Virus record (IMG/VR): IMGVR_UViG_3300020202_000113
Span: 1-44,783 of that record
Length of the DNA stretch: 44,783 bases
Source of the DNA: a virus
Direction: 5' to 3' (one strand)
The position numbers and the translations under genes were made by a program. The notes under the pieces were generated by a model. That model did not search any database. It saw nothing but the letters and a program-made list of their open reading frames with translations, and was not told where the DNA came from. Shown one piece after another: positions 15,739-23,589 of this stretch. The first letter of the stretch is position 1; each line of letters starts with the position of its first letter.

Positions 15739-17320
15739 TCGATTGGTTACCTTGGGGGTTATTCTTCGCCATCTCGGTCATCGCCTTGATGACGTGCGGA
15801 GCAACGTTCTGGAGCGCGGCCTTCTGTTGAGCCTGCGCCTGGGCCTCAGTCACTTCCTCTTCGGTCCTGATGAGACCCTTCTTGTCTATCCCCAGCGCAG
15901 TAGCGCGGCGGGCGAACAAGTCGGAATAGTTCACGTACCGCTCGACCACCTCAGGCCCGTACTGGGCGACGCCACCGATAAACATATCGAGGCGCTGGAG
16001 GTCGGAGCCACGCGACAGGGCTTCAAGGCCAGTCACGATGGTGGGGCGAACAATGCCCTTCGGGAGCGGCTTCAGGCGCCCCTGCTTGACCATCTGGGAG
16101 ACCAGACGGTTCACGAGGGGGAGCTGGAACTCTTGGGCAAGGAGCGAGTAGACGCCACCGAGGGCAGACTCCAGCTCGGCGGCGTGAAGGCGAATCTCTT
16201 CCGCAGTCACACGCTCCGCATCGCGGGTAGTGGACATGAGGAAGGACGCTTCTAGGTCGGCCTTGACGCTGTTGAACGTGTCGTGGGCCGTACGGAAGTC
16301 GTTGTACTTCTCCATCTGGAGAACAGTGACATCGTCCCGCTTGCCGGTGCGGACCGCTCCATTCGGAGCTTCAGCCACGGTCTTCTGCTTGGTCACCCCG
16401 TTGGGGTTCACGAAGAAGATGACCTTCGAGGCAGCTACAGAGCCTTCTACGATGGCCTGCCGTAGACCGTCAGCACTGCGGAGGTCACCTGAGAGGTGCT
16501 CGACGTGGCCTCGGCCGTAGTCCTCACCGTCGATCTTAACCCAGCGAAGAGGGATGTAGGGAGAGGCATCGATGGGGTAAGCGCCATCAGAATCAGGGAC
16601 CTTAACGGCCTTGATTTCCTGGTAGGTGATAAATCGCTTTCCATCCCGCTTGATGCAGGTGTGGAGCTTGATGGTCTTCTCGGTGTCCTTGCACTTGGCA
16701 TCAACCTGCTCTCGCATCTCAGCGGGGACGGACGAGCGGCCGATCATCTCCTGAGTGATAATCTCAAGGACCTGACCCATGCCGTCACGGAGGACCACGT
16801 AGGAGTCCAGGTGGTAGACCTTCATGCCGCCCTTGGAGGGCAGGTAGGCCAGGGCATTACCAGCGACGATGAGATGGAGGATCGCTTCGAACGCGGAGAC
16901 ACGGGTAGTCCCGGTCTCGACCTCGTTCATGATTTCCTTCTCGTAGAGAGCGAGGCCCTCTTCGAGCTTGGTCTTGAGCGACTTGTCCTTGCCGAGCTTA
17001 TCGAGCTCGGACTGGGAGATGAGGAAGCGGAAGAACGGAGTGTTGGCCGGCAGCAGGGCCAGCAGGAGCTTGGCTCCCAGGTTGTTCACCCCTCGGGAGC
17101 CGATCGACTGCCACGGCTTGTACAGCTTCGTGGTCGAGTTGTGGCCCTCAGGGGGCAACAGGCTCGGGATGGTGTACTTGCTGGCCTCTCGGGCTCGGTC
17201 CAGGAAGGGGCGGCGGATAGCTGCTAGCTCTTCGTACCGGGCCTCCAGGCCTTCGGGCTTATCGGAAGGCGTGCTGCCCCCGGCCCCCTCGGATGAGGAG
17301 TGCTTCTTAATGGTTCCCAT
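15704..17320 (-). CDS. Portal (head-tail connector) protein, gp8-like
   Basis: At 538 residues the protein equals T7 gp8 (536 aa). Family features include RRPFLDRAREASKYTIPSL near the start, NLGAKLLLALLPANTPFFR, and TAEEIRLHAAELESALGGVY in the second half. Twelve copies form the ring at the vertex where DNA enters and leaves. Downstream genes are the 66-aa protein and scaffold. The Ala/Gln-rich C-terminus overlaps the next gene by 35 bases. Confidence 0.96.
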   Translation of the reverse strand: MGTIKKHSSSEGAGGSTPSDKPEGLEARYEELAAIRRPFLDRAREASKYTIPSLLPPEGHNSTTKLYKPWQSIGSRGVNNLGAKLLLALLPANTPFFRFLISQSELDKLGKDKSLKTKLEEGLALYEKEIMNEVETGTTRVSAFEAILHLIVAGNALAYLPSKGGMKVYHLDSYVVLRDGMGQVLEIITQEMIGRSSVPAEMREQVDAKCKDTEKTIKLHTCIKRDGKRFITYQEIKAVKVPDSDGAYPIDASPYIPLRWVKIDGEDYGRGHVEHLSGDLRSADGLRQAIVEGSVAASKVIFFVNPNGVTKQKTVAEAPNGAVRTGKRDDVTVLQMEKYNDFRTAHDTFNSVKADLEASFLMSTTRDAERVTAEEIRLHAAELESALGGVYSLLAQEFQLPLVNRLVSQMVKQGRLKPLPKGIVRPTIVTGLEALSRGSDLQRLDMFIGGVAQYGPEVVERYVNYSDLFARRATALGIDKKGLIRTEEEVTEAQAQAQQKAALQNVAPHVIKAMTEMAKNNPQGNQSNAAQAPDAGAA

Positions 17321-17332
17321 TGAGGTTGCCCT

Positions 17333-17527
17333 TTAGGGAACGTTGAGGCCGGTGCCGTTACCCCTCGGGACCATCAGGTCTCGGAGGCCACGGCTCTTCG
17401 GGCGCAGCAGCAGCTTGTCCTTAGTCGCCGGGTCGAGGACCGGAGCGGTTGGGGAAGGCTGGGGCGGGGGAGGAGGCGGGGGAGGGAGAGGCGTAGGTCG
17501 GGGAGCCCGGGGCTTACTCGTACACAT
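17333..17527 (-). CDS. Short poly-proline protein upstream of portal
   Basis: Starting at ATG 17525-17527 (ribosome site GAGGCG upstream) the product has 64 residues: MCTSKP, a run of eight prolines, then ATKDKLLLRPKSRGLRDLM and a closing GTGLNVP. Small proteins with an early Cys, a proline run and a basic L-R-rich end lie just before portal in many podophages, so this is probably a genuine conserved virion or assembly protein. Its function is unknown. Confidence 0.72.
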   Translation of the reverse strand: MCTSKPRAPRPTPLPPPPPPPPQPSPTAPVLDPATKDKLLLRPKSRGLRDLMVPRGNGTGLNVP

Positions 17528-17543
17528 AGCGACTGGCGCCTCA

Positions 17544-17759
17544 CTATTCGGATTGGTCTTGGTCGCCCTCTTCAGCCGGGTCATCCTCCGCCTTCTGGGC
17601 GGTGTAGACTTCTCGGAGCCACTTGATGAGCGCGCGCTGGCCACCGTAGTGCATCAGCTCGTCTATGGTCTGGCCGGGCATGATGGGCTTTTCGGGGTAC
17701 AGCCGTTCGAGCTCTATGAGGAGGTCTTCGGGGACCTCTGGGAATGCATCAGCATCCAT
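17544..17759 (-). CDS. Conserved small phage protein (71 aa)
   Basis: I prefer the ATG at 17757-17759 because AGGTGG stands about ten bases upstream; a longer frame begins at 17786. The product is acidic (opening MDADAFPEVPEDLLIELERL) with GQRALIKWLREVY in the second half and an Asp/Glu tail. Similar small proteins occur between the replication and portal genes of T7-like phages. It is the first gene after an AT-rich gap and so may open the late transcript. Confidence 0.7.
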   Translation of the reverse strand: MDADAFPEVPEDLLIELERLYPEKPIMPGQTIDELMHYGGQRALIKWLREVYTAQKAEDDPAEEGDQDQSE

Positions 17760-17761
17760 TG

Positions 17762-17869
17762 GGATACCACCTAAGTATAAGTACACAGGGGGTGGGGTGG
17801 CTGTAGGGGCATTAATGGGGGCCTACTTACAACCACTCCACTATTTATAACATCCCATGTGTTATGTAT
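17762..17869 (-). promoter_or_regulatory. AT-rich spacer, possible promoter before the structural genes
   Basis: The spacer between the dNMP kinase stop and the late genes is AT-rich and has TATAAA and TTATACTTAGGT on the minus strand. The second string recurs exactly before the gene at 38733-38975. A promoter for the late genes is expected here, but I cannot assign it to the phage or the host polymerase. Confidence 0.35.
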
Positions 17870-18430
17870 TTAAAGACGTACGTCTTCCACTAAAGTAGCT
17901 ACCGACGCCGCCAAATCATCTAAAGTACCATCATTCACGAGTTCGTAAGCCATAGGAGTATCGTCCAACAGGCCTTCTGACTCGTGCCCCTCTAGCGCCG
18001 TGACTCCCGGTCGAACCACTCGAACAGTGATCCCACCGGCCTCCGTCAGGGCCTCAAGCTCGTTCGGAAAGCGCATGTCGTCCACCACCACGCTGTGGCC
18101 TTTCACCATCTCCGCCCGGATGCGGTTAATGGCGATGTCGGTCCACACCTTGGGGTGAACGATACGCCGCCCCCACTCGGTCCCGAGGGTCTGGAAGAGG
18201 TACCGCGGGGAGCGACCCAGGCCGGGGATGGGGAGCTCCTTCAGGTCCCCCTCGATGTACCTAGGCATCTCCAGGGTGGGGATGCCGAAGTCATAGAGCA
18301 TCCGCGTGACCATGAGCTTGAGGGTCTGGGCCAGTTTGATCGGCACAAAGCCCCGAGAGACCAACATGCGGGCCACTTCAGATTTCCCGCAGGATGGTGC
18401 GCAGGAGTACAGAGCGATAAGGTCAGGCAT
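17870..18430 (-). CDS. Deoxynucleoside monophosphate kinase-like protein
   Basis: The 186-residue protein has a P-loop near residues 11-18 (APSCGKSEVA) and a second region RYLFQTLGTEWGR followed by VVVDDMRFPNELEAL, the pattern of phage dNMP kinases of the T4/T5 type. These convert dNMPs from degraded host DNA into dNDPs for phage synthesis. The P-loop has Ser-Cys where many relatives have Gly-Ala/Ser. It follows the exonuclease cluster, which fits recycling of host nucleotides. The ATG lies inside the end of the zinc-knuckle gene. Confidence 0.87.
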   Translation of the reverse strand: MPDLIALYSCAPSCGKSEVARMLVSRGFVPIKLAQTLKLMVTRMLYDFGIPTLEMPRYIEGDLKELPIPGLGRSPRYLFQTLGTEWGRRIVHPKVWTDIAINRIRAEMVKGHSVVVDDMRFPNELEALTEAGGITVRVVRPGVTALEGHESEGLLDDTPMAYELVNDGTLDDLAASVATLVEDVRL

Positions 18431-18635
18431 TTCGCACCACCACTTTCGCCTTGGGCCGGCATGCCGCGGAAATGGCTTGTCGACACGGGCGGCAAACGTG
18501 CTTCAAGTCATGGCTTTCGTATGACTGGGCCGGAGCCCCCATCGACAAGACAACATGACAGGGGGCGTCATCCCAGTAAGAGCCGGTGAACTCCTCGCGG
18601 CAAACGTCGCAGAAGGTCTGAATTTTTTGGCTCAC
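18423..18635 (-). CDS. Small protein with two CxxC pairs (zinc-knuckle type)
   Basis: A GTG at 18633-18635 overlaps the stop of the preceding 33-aa gene (GTGA) and gives 70 residues. Two cysteine pairs are visible, CDVC near residue 9 and CRPC near residue 49, spaced as in a zinc ribbon, with a further CR near the end. The C-terminus is basic. It overlaps the kinase start by eight bases. Nucleic-acid binding is possible. No family is recognised. Confidence 0.65.
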   Translation of the reverse strand: MSQKIQTFCDVCREEFTGSYWDDAPCHVVLSMGAPAQSYESHDLKHVCRPCRQAISAACRPKAKVVVRNA

Positions 18636-18733
18636 TTGATCTTTCCCAGGTAGACCCCGAGGGCCAGGCAAGTGGCCAGCAGGGTGGTGAGGATGGTGAG
18701 GACCTTGAAGTAGAAGTAGAAGAGTGACCTCAC
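18632..18733 (-). CDS. Tiny single-span membrane protein (33 aa)
   Basis: The GTG at 18731-18733 overlaps the upstream stop and the TGA overlaps the next GTG, so it forms a perfect link in a chain of overlapping genes. The 33 residues are almost entirely one hydrophobic helix (VLTILTTLLATCLALGVYL) with a basic end GKIK. Tiny membrane proteins at this place are known in T7-like phages, but function cannot be read from it. Confidence 0.55.
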   Translation of the reverse strand: MRSLFYFYFKVLTILTTLLATCLALGVYLGKIK

Positions 18734-18960
18734 ACGGTCCTCCACTCGCGGATGCGATAGGCCATCTCACCGTACTGCTTCTTGACCCAGTTATCCGCGG
18801 CCTCTTCGGTGAAGAAATTGGGTGAGAAATCCCAAGAGTCCTCACTGGGCTTGATGCCATTATCCAGCGGACGATGCCAATCCGAGAAGATGCGTCCGAA
18901 GTCCACCTGAACACGGTACTTCGTTCCATCAGTCTGAATGCGGTAGGGAATGCGCTTCAC
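18730..18960 (-). CDS. Hypothetical 76-aa protein after the exonuclease
   Basis: The GTG at 18958-18960 overlaps the exonuclease TGA. The product is 76 residues, aromatic-rich (FGRIFSDWHRPLDNG, EDSWDFSPNFF) and charged, with no membrane segment. It has no recognised family. The overlap on both sides with neighbours suggests real, coupled translation. Its place between exonuclease and kinase matches the small 6.x genes of T7. Confidence 0.65.
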   Translation of the reverse strand: MKRIPYRIQTDGTKYRVQVDFGRIFSDWHRPLDNGIKPSEDSWDFSPNFFTEEAADNWVKKQYGEMAYRIREWRTV

Positions 18961-19736
18961 GCAGCCTCCTTCTGACCCTTCGGCGGTTGCCAAGGGATCG
19001 GTCTCTTGTTGATGAAGTCGTAGTCCTCAGCCCGGCAGATGCGGGCCACCTGTGCTTGCACCAGGGCATCCGCCTCAGTCAGCCCCTTCGCCACAAATTG
19101 TGCCACCACGAGTTCCCAGAGCGTCTGGTCCGCTGTTTGCTTAGTAAGCGCTCTCTGCGCCTTTGCGCGGCCGATACCAGGGCAGCCACTATAACCATCC
19201 GTGGGGTCACCTGTAAGCGTCTGCTGCATGTGGTAATAATCAGCCCGCTCTCTGCTGATTTCGATGGTTCCATGGTTAGGATGTCCTGGATTAAAAAGGA
19301 GCCCCGGAACGTTCTTCATGTCCTTATCAATGGATATGATGATGCGCTCCCCCGAGATGAGGTCATTGTCCCCCATCGTGGAAAGAATGCCCATCACGTC
19401 GTCGGCTTCGAGCATGGGCCGCTGGAAGACCTCGTAGGACTCGTGCAGGTACTTCCTCAGCTCGAACAGCAGGGCCGGCTTGATGGTGTTCTTCCGGTTG
19501 GCCTTGTAGCTGGGGAGGATTTCCTTGCGGAAGTTCTGGGAGTCCGAGAGGCAGACGATGAGGCGATCCGCGCCGAGCATCTTCTTCAGAGCTCGGTAGC
19601 GGTCATCGATCTGCTTCTTGGCTTCCTCTGAGTCGGCGGACTTGGACTCGATGCCGTCACCCCAATCGACTTTCGTCTCGCAACGAGAGGCGATCTGGTA
19701 GGCGTCGATGTCCCCGTCGATGAGGAGGGTTCTCAC
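18957..19736 (-). CDS. 5'-3' exonuclease, T7 gp6-like
   Basis: Using the GTG at 19734-19736, which overlaps the upstream TGA, the protein has 259 residues (T7 gp6 has 300). It shows the FEN/5'-nuclease pattern: LLIDGDIDAY at the start, LEADDVMGI near residue 115, IISIDKDMKNVPG, and a helix-hairpin-helix-like TGDPTDGYSGCPGIGRAKA. The acidic residues bind the two metal ions. It degrades host DNA and removes RNA primers. It follows DNA polymerase as in T7. Confidence 0.92.
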   Translation of the reverse strand: MRTLLIDGDIDAYQIASRCETKVDWGDGIESKSADSEEAKKQIDDRYRALKKMLGADRLIVCLSDSQNFRKEILPSYKANRKNTIKPALLFELRKYLHESYEVFQRPMLEADDVMGILSTMGDNDLISGERIIISIDKDMKNVPGLLFNPGHPNHGTIEISRERADYYHMQQTLTGDPTDGYSGCPGIGRAKAQRALTKQTADQTLWELVVAQFVAKGLTEADALVQAQVARICRAEDYDFINKRPIPWQPPKGQKEAA

Positions 19737-19906
19737 TTGAACTCCACCGGGACAAATTCCACGGCTACGCAGCAATGGTAGCCCCTCTCGTGGTAACCAG
19801 CGATTGCCTTCTTGATCTGCGCGCCCGTTCCCTCCGCAACCACGGTTTGTTCTTGGGTGCAATAGACGCCGAACTTATGGCGAATCTTTATGGGGGTGCG
19901 CTTCAT
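19733..19906 (-). CDS. Hypothetical 57-aa protein upstream of the exonuclease
   Basis: A frame from ATG 19904-19906 to TGA 19733-19735 fills the gap between two genes; its stop overlaps the exonuclease GTG and its start overlaps the upstream stop. The product is basic at the start (MKRTPIKIRHKFGVYC) and has Cys residues and an Ala/Gly-rich middle (AEGTGAQIKKAIAGYHERG). No family is recognised. Confidence 0.65.
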   Translation of the reverse strand: MKRTPIKIRHKFGVYCTQEQTVVAEGTGAQIKKAIAGYHERGYHCCVAVEFVPVEFK

Positions 19907-20175
19907 GCGATGTCCTTGTGTGGGAGAAGCTCAGTCCCCGGCACCTGCCGGTTGAGCTCGTGAACGAAGCCGAACCACTTGATGATCCAAGCGCTTTCGA
20001 TGCCCTTGTCCGTGTAGAGAGCCCCGGCTCGTTCGAAGACCGGGGGCATCCACGTAACATGGACCGGCTGCCCAACCCACCTGCGCTCAGCAAGGCGGCA
20101 GCCGTAGGGCGGCTTCCAGAGGCGTTTCTCGTTCAGTCGCTCGGCATACTCGTACTCAGCGGCGGTAAGGACCAC
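19903..20175 (-). CDS. Hypothetical 90-aa protein
   Basis: The product begins at a GTG (20173-20175) with AGGCG upstream. It is rich in Trp, Tyr and Arg (KRLWKPPYGC, SAWIIKWFGFVHELNRQVPG) and lacks a membrane segment. The start overlaps the end of the tiny membrane gene by 20 bases and the stop overlaps the next ATG. No family or function is recognised. Confidence 0.6.
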   Translation of the reverse strand: MVLTAAEYEYAERLNEKRLWKPPYGCRLAERRWVGQPVHVTWMPPVFERAGALYTDKGIESAWIIKWFGFVHELNRQVPGTELLPHKDIA

Positions 20176-20305
20176 GGAGACGCCTTTCAGTCTGCTTCCG
20201 GTCCCATCTCTCGATGAGCCGAGAGAGCACCGCTAGCCACGCCAGAGCGCCGATAGCAGCGATCCCGAGGGTGCAGAGAGCGCAGTCGCGAAAGAACTGC
20301 TTCAC
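20156..20305 (-). CDS. Tiny membrane protein (49 aa)
   Basis: A GTG at 20303-20305 overlaps the stop of the preceding membrane gene (GTGA). The 49 residues comprise a short basic lead (MKQFFRDC), one hydrophobic helix (TLGIAAIGALAWLAVL) and a strongly basic tail ending GPYRR. It follows another single-span protein; the two could act together, for example as an envelope-acting pair. This pairing is inferred. Confidence 0.55.
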   Translation of the reverse strand: MKQFFRDCALCTLGIAAIGALAWLAVLSRLIERWDRKQTERRLRGPYRR

Positions 20306-20502
20306 TTCTCCTCCAGAGGCTCGAACAGATTGATCGGCTTCATGTCGTGGTACGGCTGAAGGCGGAGGGTGAACTCTCGCTGCTGGGCCGACTCAGGGGA
20401 CTGGAAGACCGTCCTGTAGTTAACGTTCAGGTCGTACTGGAAGTAAACGCAGAGGAGGTAACCCAGGGCCACCAGGGCCAGGGCCTTGAGGATAGAGCGC
20501 AT
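20302..20502 (-). CDS. Small membrane-anchored protein (66 aa)
   Basis: The N-terminus MRSILKALALVALGYLLCVYF is a hydrophobic anchor or uncleaved signal; the remaining 45 residues are polar and acidic at the end (FEPLEEK) and would face the periplasm. The upstream ribosome site is AAAGAAC. It lies right after the HNH gene. Function is unknown; an inner-membrane spanin-like role cannot be excluded but there is no coiled coil. Confidence 0.62.
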   Translation of the reverse strand: MRSILKALALVALGYLLCVYFQYDLNVNYRTVFQSPESAQQREFTLRLQPYHDMKPINLFEPLEEK

Positions 20503-20521
20503 ATAGTTCTTTCTTGTGATG

Positions 20522-20857
20522 TTATTGAAGAAGGGCGGACTTCACCGCCTGCTCATACCAATCAGCAACCGCCCGAATCTGGTTCGGAGAGGCGTTCTGT
20601 TTGATCGTGTTAGCGAGCTTGCTGATAACGACGACGTTGCCCCTGACGTAGCCCATCTCGGGGACCAGGCGGTCCAACTGAGGCGAGCCGTCGTGGGCTA
20701 CCCCAATGCCCGGCACCAGCGGGATGCCGAGAGCTGGGCAGTGGGTAGGAATCACGATGTCTTCCAGGGTCAGGTTGAACGGTAGGTTCGCGGCCCGAGC
20801 CCTGGCTCTCGCTGCGCTAATGAGTCTCAGCCCAATTTCCGCCGATCTTGTATTCAC
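20522..20857 (-). CDS. HNH endonuclease-like protein
   Basis: The likely GTG at 20855-20857 lies inside the end of the DNA polymerase gene and gives 111 residues; the start is uncertain because no ribosome site is clear. The C-terminal half has the phage HNH pattern: THCPALGIPL, then SPQLDRLVPEMGYVRGNVVV and ISKLANTIK with the conserved Asp-Arg and Asn residues. Such free-standing enzymes often sit next to DNA polymerase genes and act as homing nucleases. It has only one Cys, so it probably lacks a zinc site. Confidence 0.75.
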   Translation of the reverse strand: MNTRSAEIGLRLISAARARARAANLPFNLTLEDIVIPTHCPALGIPLVPGIGVAHDGSPQLDRLVPEMGYVRGNVVVISKLANTIKQNASPNQIRAVADWYEQAVKSALLQ

Positions 20858-22724
20858 CCGCGAGCGGGCAGAGGGAATCGAAGCAGACGCCGGCCTTCGC
20901 AATCGCCGCTGCCGCCGCTTTGCCAACGTCATCGGCAATTTCCTTTCGGGCACTGATCTGCCACTCGTCATGCACCATGGCACAGAAGCCCCAGTCCTTG
21001 CCGTGAACCCACCCACGAGCGGTGAGGTCATCGTAAAGGAACTTGGTGGCCTTCTTCATGACCACTGCCTCGAACCCCTGTAACAACCCCGCGAGCCCGA
21101 AGTGGGCATTCTCGCAAGGAATCCTCCGGCCATCCAAGCCGGTAATCGATCCGGTTTCCTTCACGCGGCGCTCAAGCTCGTTCTTCAGATGTTTGAAGGC
21201 GGGGAAGTTCTTGAGGAACTTCGCCCTGAGCTCGGTGCCGGTGGCCTTGTTCTTCCCGACGATCTTGCCGATCTTCGGGTCACCAGCCCCCAGGAGGTAG
21301 GCGTAGATGAAGGTCTTGGCCACGTCGCGGGTCTCAATGATCCCCTCGGTGGCCTTCATGTTGGCCGTGTGAACGTCACCGGTGGTGACCAGCTCAACGT
21401 ACTTCCCACCGTCCCAGCGGGCCAGGTAGTGAGAGAGAGCGCGAAGCTGGATGCCGGAGGCGTCGGCACCGACGAGGACATGGCCCTCATTAGGGACGAA
21501 GAGCGCGCGGCACTCGTAACCGTAGTGACCAGCACTGCCCATGATGGGGTGCTTGTCCTTGCCGATCATGACCGAAGGAATCTGGCCCATGTTCGGTCGC
21601 TTGTGGCTGCACCGGGAGGTCCAGGTGCCCATCGTATCTACCTCGCCGTGCATCCGGCCATCGGCCTTTACCAGCTTGAGCCAAGCGTTGTCGCCCTCGG
21701 CCACCTGACCGAGCTGCTTGGCCACCATGAGGTACTCCGTCAGGAGCTTCGCCTCGGGGTAGTCGAGACCGCTGAGGATGGCCTCATCGATCTGGGGCTT
21801 GCCGCCGTCAGTGAAGACCTTGGGCTTCCAGCCGCGTTCCTTCAGGGCTCGGGCGATGTGGTCGCGGGAGCCGGGATTAAAGGGCGTATGCTTCTTCTTT
21901 AAGGGGCCAGGGCGTATGTTCTTTGCCTTAGCCTTCTGGGCCGCCCCCTTCGTCGGGTACTGCCTCGTGACTTCACTGACAGTGCCACGCGCAAAACCAT
22001 TCTCGCTGAGGATCGTGCCTTCGTAATACTCCGGCGTCTTCATGTCCTCCCACCAGCCGGGGAAAGTGGTCTGAAGTTGGGCTTCCAACTCCAACTTCCT
22101 CTTCACCAACTCTGCATGCAGCTTGTGGGCCGCGGGCTCATCGAACCGGAAGCCATGCTGCTCCATCTCGAACATGACCTGGGCGAAGTCGTGCTCGACC
22201 TGGATGGCCTCTTCAGAGAACTTCTTCGACTGGATCAGCTTCCAGAGCGCGGCGGTAGGTCCGTCCACGTCCTGTACGCAGTAGTCGAGCATCTCCTTGG
22301 TGAACTCCTTCCAGTCGGCGGTCTTTCCGAAATCACCCTTACGGGCCTTGAGGCGCCAACCCCAGGCTTCTAGGGAGTGGGCACCTGTGAGGTTCTTGGG
22401 GAACCCCTCGACGCGGGCCTTCTTGTCGAGCTCGGCCAGGTTGGGCCAGATGAGCTTGGCGAGGAGGAAGGTGTCCCGAACCTTGCCCTTTGGCTTGAAC
22501 CATGGGTAGAACTTCTGAATGACCGGGATGTCGAAGCGGATGATGTTGTGGCCAACAATAACGTCGGCCTCCATCAATTTCCGAAGGAGCGGCTCAATAC
22601 CTCCGTCGCTAGCAACCCCAATATGACTAGCCCCGGCCTCTGGGTCACAGGCCACCAAGCAGTGGATCTTGGTGACCTTCTCCAGCAGTCCGTCAGTTTC
22701 GATGTCAAAGAGAAGGGTCGTCAC
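20817..22724 (-). CDS. DNA polymerase, family A, T7 gp5-like
   Basis: I chose the GTG at 22722-22724, which overlaps the upstream TGA; it gives 635 residues (T7 gp5 has 704) and puts the exonuclease motif FDIETDGLL at residues 6-14. Polymerase motifs follow: LVGADASGIQLRALSHYL (motif A), RDVAKTFIYAYLLGAGD (motif B) and MVHDEWQ with H585-D586-E587 (motif C). All proofreading and polymerase acidic residues looked for are present. It copies phage DNA with the primase-helicase. Confidence 0.95.
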   Translation of the reverse strand: MTTLLFDIETDGLLEKVTKIHCLVACDPEAGASHIGVASDGGIEPLLRKLMEADVIVGHNIIRFDIPVIQKFYPWFKPKGKVRDTFLLAKLIWPNLAELDKKARVEGFPKNLTGAHSLEAWGWRLKARKGDFGKTADWKEFTKEMLDYCVQDVDGPTAALWKLIQSKKFSEEAIQVEHDFAQVMFEMEQHGFRFDEPAAHKLHAELVKRKLELEAQLQTTFPGWWEDMKTPEYYEGTILSENGFARGTVSEVTRQYPTKGAAQKAKAKNIRPGPLKKKHTPFNPGSRDHIARALKERGWKPKVFTDGGKPQIDEAILSGLDYPEAKLLTEYLMVAKQLGQVAEGDNAWLKLVKADGRMHGEVDTMGTWTSRCSHKRPNMGQIPSVMIGKDKHPIMGSAGHYGYECRALFVPNEGHVLVGADASGIQLRALSHYLARWDGGKYVELVTTGDVHTANMKATEGIIETRDVAKTFIYAYLLGAGDPKIGKIVGKNKATGTELRAKFLKNFPAFKHLKNELERRVKETGSITGLDGRRIPCENAHFGLAGLLQGFEAVVMKKATKFLYDDLTARGWVHGKDWGFCAMVHDEWQISARKEIADDVGKAAAAAIAKAGVCFDSLCPLAGEYKIGGNWAETH

Positions 22725-23263
22725 GCCGGCAACCTCAGGGTCCAATCTTGGTACCTTTCCTTCAGCCTGCCCCACCGCTGCATGCTCCTCGCCAGGTCCC
22801 GGTCATCCCGGCAGCGAACGAGCGTGAAGGTATGGTTCTGCTGGTCCTTCTCGTACTCCGGGGTGGTGTAGATGGTCTCACCGTCGAAGCCGATCTGGCA
22901 GATGCCGAAGTCGTGGCGCTGGATGGTGAAGACCGGCTCCACCTTCCGATTCATCACCACCACCTGCACCGGCGCTGGGTGCAACGGGGAGACGAACTCG
23001 TGGACACACACCACGCCCTCGAACTGCATGTACTGGGCCACGTGCCGGGGCACGACCACCTTGCGGTGGGTGTAGCCGATAAGGCACTCGCACAGCTTCG
23101 CCAGGTACATGGGCTGGTCCTGGATGAAGATGTCCACGTCCTTGACCGACTCGGCCCGACCGTTGAGCCAGTCGCGCAGGGCGCCCCCGGCGGCGAGGGC
23201 CTCGGGGAAGCCGCCGACGTGGAGGCGCAGCAGGGTGTGCGCGATGAAGTTCATGATGTGCAT
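22721..23263 (-). CDS. Nucleotidyltransferase-like protein (Pol-beta fold)
   Basis: The 180-residue protein has AAGGALRDWLNGRA followed by KDVDIFI, the G-G/D-x-D signature of nucleotidyltransferases such as CCA-adding enzymes and related phage proteins. The middle has DFGICQIGFDGETIYTT, a feature of the phage branch. It lacks the tRNA-binding C-terminal domains of a full CCA enzyme. Given the phage tRNAs and an RNA ligase, RNA end modification is one possible role; an antitoxin-like or toxin-like role is another. The ribosome site AAGGAC precedes the ATG. Confidence 0.75.
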   Translation of the reverse strand: MHIMNFIAHTLLRLHVGGFPEALAAGGALRDWLNGRAESVKDVDIFIQDQPMYLAKLCECLIGYTHRKVVVPRHVAQYMQFEGVVCVHEFVSPLHPAPVQVVVMNRKVEPVFTIQRHDFGICQIGFDGETIYTTPEYEKDQQNHTFTLVRCRDDRDLARSMQRWGRLKERYQDWTLRLPA

Positions 23264-23265
23264 GG

Positions 23266-23568
23266 CTAGTCCTTCTTCGCGTCCCTAGCCTTGGCCTTGG
23301 TGACGAGCTCCGTGATCTTGTCTCGGTGCTCGACGAAACGTGCGAGCCCACGCGCAGCTCGACGGTCGAGTCCGGTGTGGTTCTCTCGACGGTGACTGGA
23401 GGCGCGCTCCTTGACTAGCTCGCCCTTGTTCTTCAGCCGCCTGGAGCGATTCGGGGTCTTAGCTCCGACCAGCTTGCAGAAGAGCCTGATGCGAAGGGGA
23501 ACTGCACGGATATCGTCCGTGTAAATAGTTTCCCCCATGTCATCCACGAAAGCCGGGATGCGGTCCAT
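23266..23568 (-). CDS. Hypothetical basic protein (100 aa)
   Basis: The start has a good ribosome site (AAAGGACAATC before ATG). The first 30 residues are mixed (MDRIPAFVDDMGETIYTDD); the rest is rich in Arg and Lys, with RSRRLKNKGELVKER and GLDRRAARGLARFVEHRDK, so RNA or DNA binding is possible. It lies between primase-helicase and the nucleotidyltransferase, all closely spaced. No family is recognised. Confidence 0.65.
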   Translation of the reverse strand: MDRIPAFVDDMGETIYTDDIRAVPLRIRLFCKLVGAKTPNRSRRLKNKGELVKERASSHRRENHTGLDRRAARGLARFVEHRDKITELVTKAKARDAKKD

Positions 23569-23589
23569 GATTGTCCTTTGGTTGGTGTG

